This document shows positions 61,363 to 64,000 of a stretch of DNA of 64,000 nt, one piece after another; the first letter of the stretch is position 1; each line of letters opens with the position of its first letter. Position numbers and translations under genes: made by a program. The notes below the pieces were generated by a model that had not been told where the DNA came from, made no database searches, and saw only the letters and a list, made by a program, of their open reading frames with translations. The DNA is from an unidentified eubacterium SCB49 (GTDB lineage: Bacteria; Bacteroidota; Bacteroidia; Flavobacteriales; Flavobacteriaceae): contig ABCO01000002.1 in assembly GCA_000170815.1 (NCBI GenBank), positions 62,001-126,000 on the forward strand. Direction: 5' to 3'.

Positions 61363-62989
61363 TCCTTACCGAATTGCAGGTATTCTCTCAAACGCAACAG
61401 AAAGAGAACTACAAAAGCAAAAGGCGAAAATTAGAGCCTACACAAGGGTTGGCAAAAAAATCAAATCTGACTTTGACTTTCAAATTCTTGGGAGTATTGA
61501 CAGAACAGAAGATTCTGTGAACAAAGCATTTTCAAATATTCAACAAAACCAAGACAAAGTAGATAATGCTTTATTTTGGTTCTTAAATGCTAGTCCATTT
61601 GATAACACCGCTATTGAATACCTAAAAAAAGGAGATACCGAAAAAGCTATTGAGATTTGGGAAAAAGTAACAAAAAACAAAGAAGTCAATTCTAAAAATT
61701 TTTCTGCATTTAATAATTTAGGAACATACAAATTGTTAAGTAAGAAGAAAGGTATTATAAGAGAAGGTATTGATGCTAAAATAAAGCTGATTCAATCTGA
61801 ATATTTTGAAAATTTTGTTCATTCTGTTGCAGATGAAACTTTTACAATTAATAATAAAAAACAAATTGAAAAAATGGTTGATGAATTGCTTATGCAATTT
61901 AAAAACCAATATTCAAATTCTAAAACATTAAAATTGTTTAGCAATTGCAACGGTTCAACTCAAAAATATCTTTCCAAAAAACTCACCGAACAACCATTAC
62001 ATAACATAGAAGGTCGAATTGAAAGCTGCAAAAAGGAACGTAAAGGAGACAAAGGCAGAGCTTATGAATTTGGTTTAAAACTATACACAAAGACAAAAGA
62101 CGATTTATCAAACCTTAAATCATTACTTAGCACTAGCGACTTAAAATACAAAGCAATTGCAGATCAATTGGCAAATGAAATAATGCAATGTGGTATTGAT
62201 TATTTCAATGAAAGTCAGGAAAATGATTCTAGTGAAAATTATCTTGAATCGGCTCAAAAGCTAACAAAACTAGCTGACTCAATTGCAGTTGGGAAATTGG
62301 CAAAGGATAGAGCAAAAGATAGCCTCGCTTCACTTGCTGACATGAAAGATCGAGAAGTTAATCAGGCTATTTCAATATTGAATTCAATTAAGTTGGCTTA
62401 CGAAAAGGCTATCAGTGAAATTGATGCTCAAGTCTCGGCAATGAGAATGACTATGTCATATAATCAGTCCATCAATTATTCGAAAGTGGATAAAATGAAG
62501 GCCAACTGCTTAAATTGGGATAAAGTTGTTGAAGTAGTAAGTGATAGTATTAGTATGAATGAAGTTGAAGCCATTCAGCGTTGCTCAAATCAAAGTAAGG
62601 TTTCGGAATATCAAAATCTCGTTGACTTCTTATTTAGCAAACTTGGACCAATTCAAATAAACCAAGTAAAACATATATGTTATTGGAAAGATGTAAGAGC
62701 TGCTCAAGCAAAATCTACCGCAAAAAAAGTCGGTTCAACTATCAGTAGCGCAACAGATAGCGGTTGCTACATTGCAACAATGGCTTATGGAGATTACGAC
62801 CATCCGCAAGTAATTGAATTGAGAAGATTTAGAGATGATTTTTTAAGTGAAACTATTGCAGGAAGACGTTTTATAAAACTCTATTATAGGTATTCACCTA
62901 GTTTGGTTGAAATGTTAAAGAACAAAGAAAGTATTAACCTCATAATTCGAAAAGGATTAGACCAATTTATTAAAGCAATCAAAAAATAA
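61343..62989 (+). CDS. J-domain-like N-terminus plus CFI-box C-terminus, first gene of an Hsp70 operon
   Basis: This 548-aa, Lys-rich protein has no signal peptide. Residues 6-75 (NPYRIAGILSNATERELQKQKAKI..., then DFDFQILGSIDR) look like a J-type helix set starting with the NPYR-x-hG pattern of J domains, but no HPD tripeptide is present. A TPR-like or helical body follows, including ALFWFLNASPFDN (about 75-90) and GDTEKAIEIWEKV. The end is a CFI-box-type domain with C475: CYIATMAYGDYDHPQVIELRRFRDDFL, GRRFIKLYYRYSP (each cut). The next gene starts in its stop codon (TAATG), and GrpE-like and Hsp70 follow, so a chaperone-adaptor role is inferred. Confidence 0.75.
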   Translation: MELIQNNPYRIAGILSNATERELQKQKAKIRAYTRVGKKIKSDFDFQILGSIDRTEDSVNKAFSNIQQNQDKVDNALFWFLNASPFDNTAIEYLKKGDTEKAIEIWEKVTKNKEVNSKNFSAFNNLGTYKLLSKKKGIIREGIDAKIKLIQSEYFENFVHSVADETFTINNKKQIEKMVDELLMQFKNQYSNSKTLKLFSNCNGSTQKYLSKKLTEQPLHNIEGRIESCKKERKGDKGRAYEFGLKLYTKTKDDLSNLKSLLSTSDLKYKAIADQLANEIMQCGIDYFNESQENDSSENYLESAQKLTKLADSIAVGKLAKDRAKDSLASLADMKDREVNQAISILNSIKLAYEKAISEIDAQVSAMRMTMSYNQSINYSKVDKMKANCLNWDKVVEVVSDSISMNEVEAIQRCSNQSKVSEYQNLVDFLFSKLGPIQINQVKHICYWKDVRAAQAKSTAKKVGSTISSATDSGCYIATMAYGDYDHPQVIELRRFRDDFLSETIAGRRFIKLYYRYSPSLVEMLKNKESINLIIRKGLDQFIKAIKK

Positions 62990-63915
62990 TGAAGAAAATT
63001 GTACTCATAGCTCTATTTTTTGGAGCAACAAATCTTTTCGCACAACAGCTACAAGATACTAGTTTGGAAAATAAAATTAAAAAACTTGAAGCACGAGTCG
63101 TTAAACAAGAACAGGATATAAAAAAAATATCTTTAGAATTAGACAAAGACTATTGGACGTATAGAGGTGTCAAAAAAGAAACACAACTAAAAATAACCCA
63201 ACAAAAAAACACGATAGATAGTTTAAATCGACTCATCAATTCTAGTAACCAAAAGTTGGTGGAGGTAAACGAAAATCTCGACTCAAAAATTAAACAAACA
63301 GGCGAAAACGCAAATTCAAAAATTTCAGAATTAGATAGTAGTTTAGGTAAAAACCGTCTGTATTGGATAATTGCGACTTTGGGTACACTCCTTTTAGGTG
63401 GATTAGTTTATTGGCTCTTGGGTAAACGCATTGCTTCCAGTAAAACAGATGTAGAAACGCAAATCAAGAACACCAAAACCGCTTTAGAAGAAGAAAGCGT
63501 GAAGTTGGATAATAAATTGGTAGAAGTTTTAACAAAGCAATTAGATGTATTTAAAGCTGACCAAGCAATTACTTCCCAAGCAAATGACAATGACCATTCA
63601 TTAGTTTTAAAAGTAGCAGATAGATTAACGGCTATGGAGACAAATCATTACAGAATGGATCCAAAAACGAAAGGGTTAAAACAATTGGTACGTGCTGTAA
63701 AAAGTATTAAAGAAAATTACTTGGCAAGTGGTTATGAAATTGTAGAAATGATAGGGCAAGAATATAAAGAAGGTCTTAATGTTACAGCCAATTTTATTCC
63801 AAGTGAAGAAATTGAAACAGGAAAAAGAGTAATTACAAGAATAATAAAACCACAAGTAAATTATAACGGAAAAATGATTCAAGCTGCACAGATTGAGGTA
63901 AGTGTAGGAGAATAA
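62989..63915 (+). CDS. membrane-spanning GrpE-like exchange factor
   Basis: This 308-aa protein has a signal-like N-terminus (KKIVLIALFFGATNLFAQQ), a periplasmic coiled coil (about 25-118; NKIKKLEARVVKQEQDIKKI), a single membrane helix (124-145, LYWIIATLGTLLLGGLVYWLLG), then a second coiled coil (about 150-215) and a C-terminal beta domain (about 246-308). The last reads GYEIVEMIG, GLNVTANFIP, ETGKRVITRII and NYNGKMIQAAQIEV, which fits the GrpE head (G-x-E-V-I, then V-x-x-G-x-V, Y-x-x-N-G-x-x-I-x-A-A-x-V). With the signal and helix, the head would be cytoplasmic, next to the Hsp70. It begins inside the previous stop and ends 11 bases before the Hsp70 start. Confidence 0.72.
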   Translation: MKKIVLIALFFGATNLFAQQLQDTSLENKIKKLEARVVKQEQDIKKISLELDKDYWTYRGVKKETQLKITQQKNTIDSLNRLINSSNQKLVEVNENLDSKIKQTGENANSKISELDSSLGKNRLYWIIATLGTLLLGGLVYWLLGKRIASSKTDVETQIKNTKTALEEESVKLDNKLVEVLTKQLDVFKADQAITSQANDNDHSLVLKVADRLTAMETNHYRMDPKTKGLKQLVRAVKSIKENYLASGYEIVEMIGQEYKEGLNVTANFIPSEEIETGKRVITRIIKPQVNYNGKMIQAAQIEVSVGE

Positions 63916-63926
63916 AAATAATAAGT

Positions 63927-64000
63927 ATGAAAAGAACAACAGTTGATTTTGGAATAGATTTAGGTACTACGAATTCGGCCATTTCAAAAATGGAAAATGG
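63927..64000 (+). CDS. Hsp70-family ATPase, N-terminus only
   Basis: Twenty-four codons are visible: MKRTTVDFGIDLGTTNSAIS, then KMEN. DFGIDLGTTNSAIS is the phosphate-1 loop of Hsp70/DnaK ATPase domains. The gene runs beyond the window, so whether it is DnaK-, HscC- or other type cannot be said. It follows the GrpE-like gene by 11 bases, in the same operon. Confidence 0.85.
   Translation, partial: MKRTTVDFGIDLGTTNSAISKMEN

Overview
The window reads as chromosome of a flavobacterium (Bacteroidota, most likely a marine Flavobacteriaceae). The DNA is AT-rich. Two large secreted proteins end in type A type-IX-secretion sorting domains. Glutamine synthetase is of type III, there is a TonB-dependent receptor with a carboxypeptidase-regulatory-like N-terminus, and many promoters carry the Bacteroidota -7 element TAnnTTTG instead of a sigma-70 -10 box. 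Most intergenic gaps hold clear hairpin terminators.

Layout. 1-9 kb: DUF4920 lipoprotein (cut by the edge), ilvE, a MazG-like pyrophosphohydrolase, a Cys-rich repeat lipoprotein, a DPP III-type peptidase, crcB, an Lrp-type regulator. 9-19 kb: fused acyl-CoA mutase IcmF, a T9SS cargo protein, DUF4197 lipoprotein, a signal-less BtuF-like protein overlapping pyrF, prfA, purM. 18.9-25.3 kb: a complete curli operon on the minus strand (CsgA-like, CsgB-like, CsgE, CsgF, CsgG, then a beta-propeller lipoprotein). 25.7-32.3 kb: glutamine synthetase III, a Ca/Na antiporter, a BlaI/M56 pair with three phased operator repeats, apt. 32.5-39.1 kb: a minus-strand stress/nitrogen cluster (universal stress protein, two related helical proteins, Rnk-like factor, glutamate dehydrogenase, Cys-rich mini-protein) preceded by a sigma-54 promoter and by the genes of a sigma-54 activator and its cytoplasmic kinase. 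39.4-44.8 kb: a glutamate-synthase-like flavoprotein, a 1002-aa T9SS adhesin-like protein, a DUF3124 lipoprotein. 45-51.3 kb: a self-regulated RND efflux operon. 51.6-54 kb: a TPR histidine kinase and response regulator. 54.1-59 kb: DUF4374 lipoprotein, TonB receptor and divergent AraC regulator, probably iron or siderophore uptake. 59-60.8 kb: a second AraC regulator and a small secreted protein.

The right end (about 60.98 kb to the edge) is the most unusual part. A decayed 3' piece of an initiator tRNA-Met, still followed by a terminator, marks what looks like the left boundary of an integrated element. Just inside is a tight operon with a J-like/CFI-box protein, a predicted membrane-spanning GrpE-like protein and the first 24 codons of an Hsp70. 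This looks like an accessory Hsp70 chaperone machine with its exchange factor tethered to the inner membrane, and it is the best candidate here for an undescribed system.

All functional calls rest on reading motifs and context. No database search was run.
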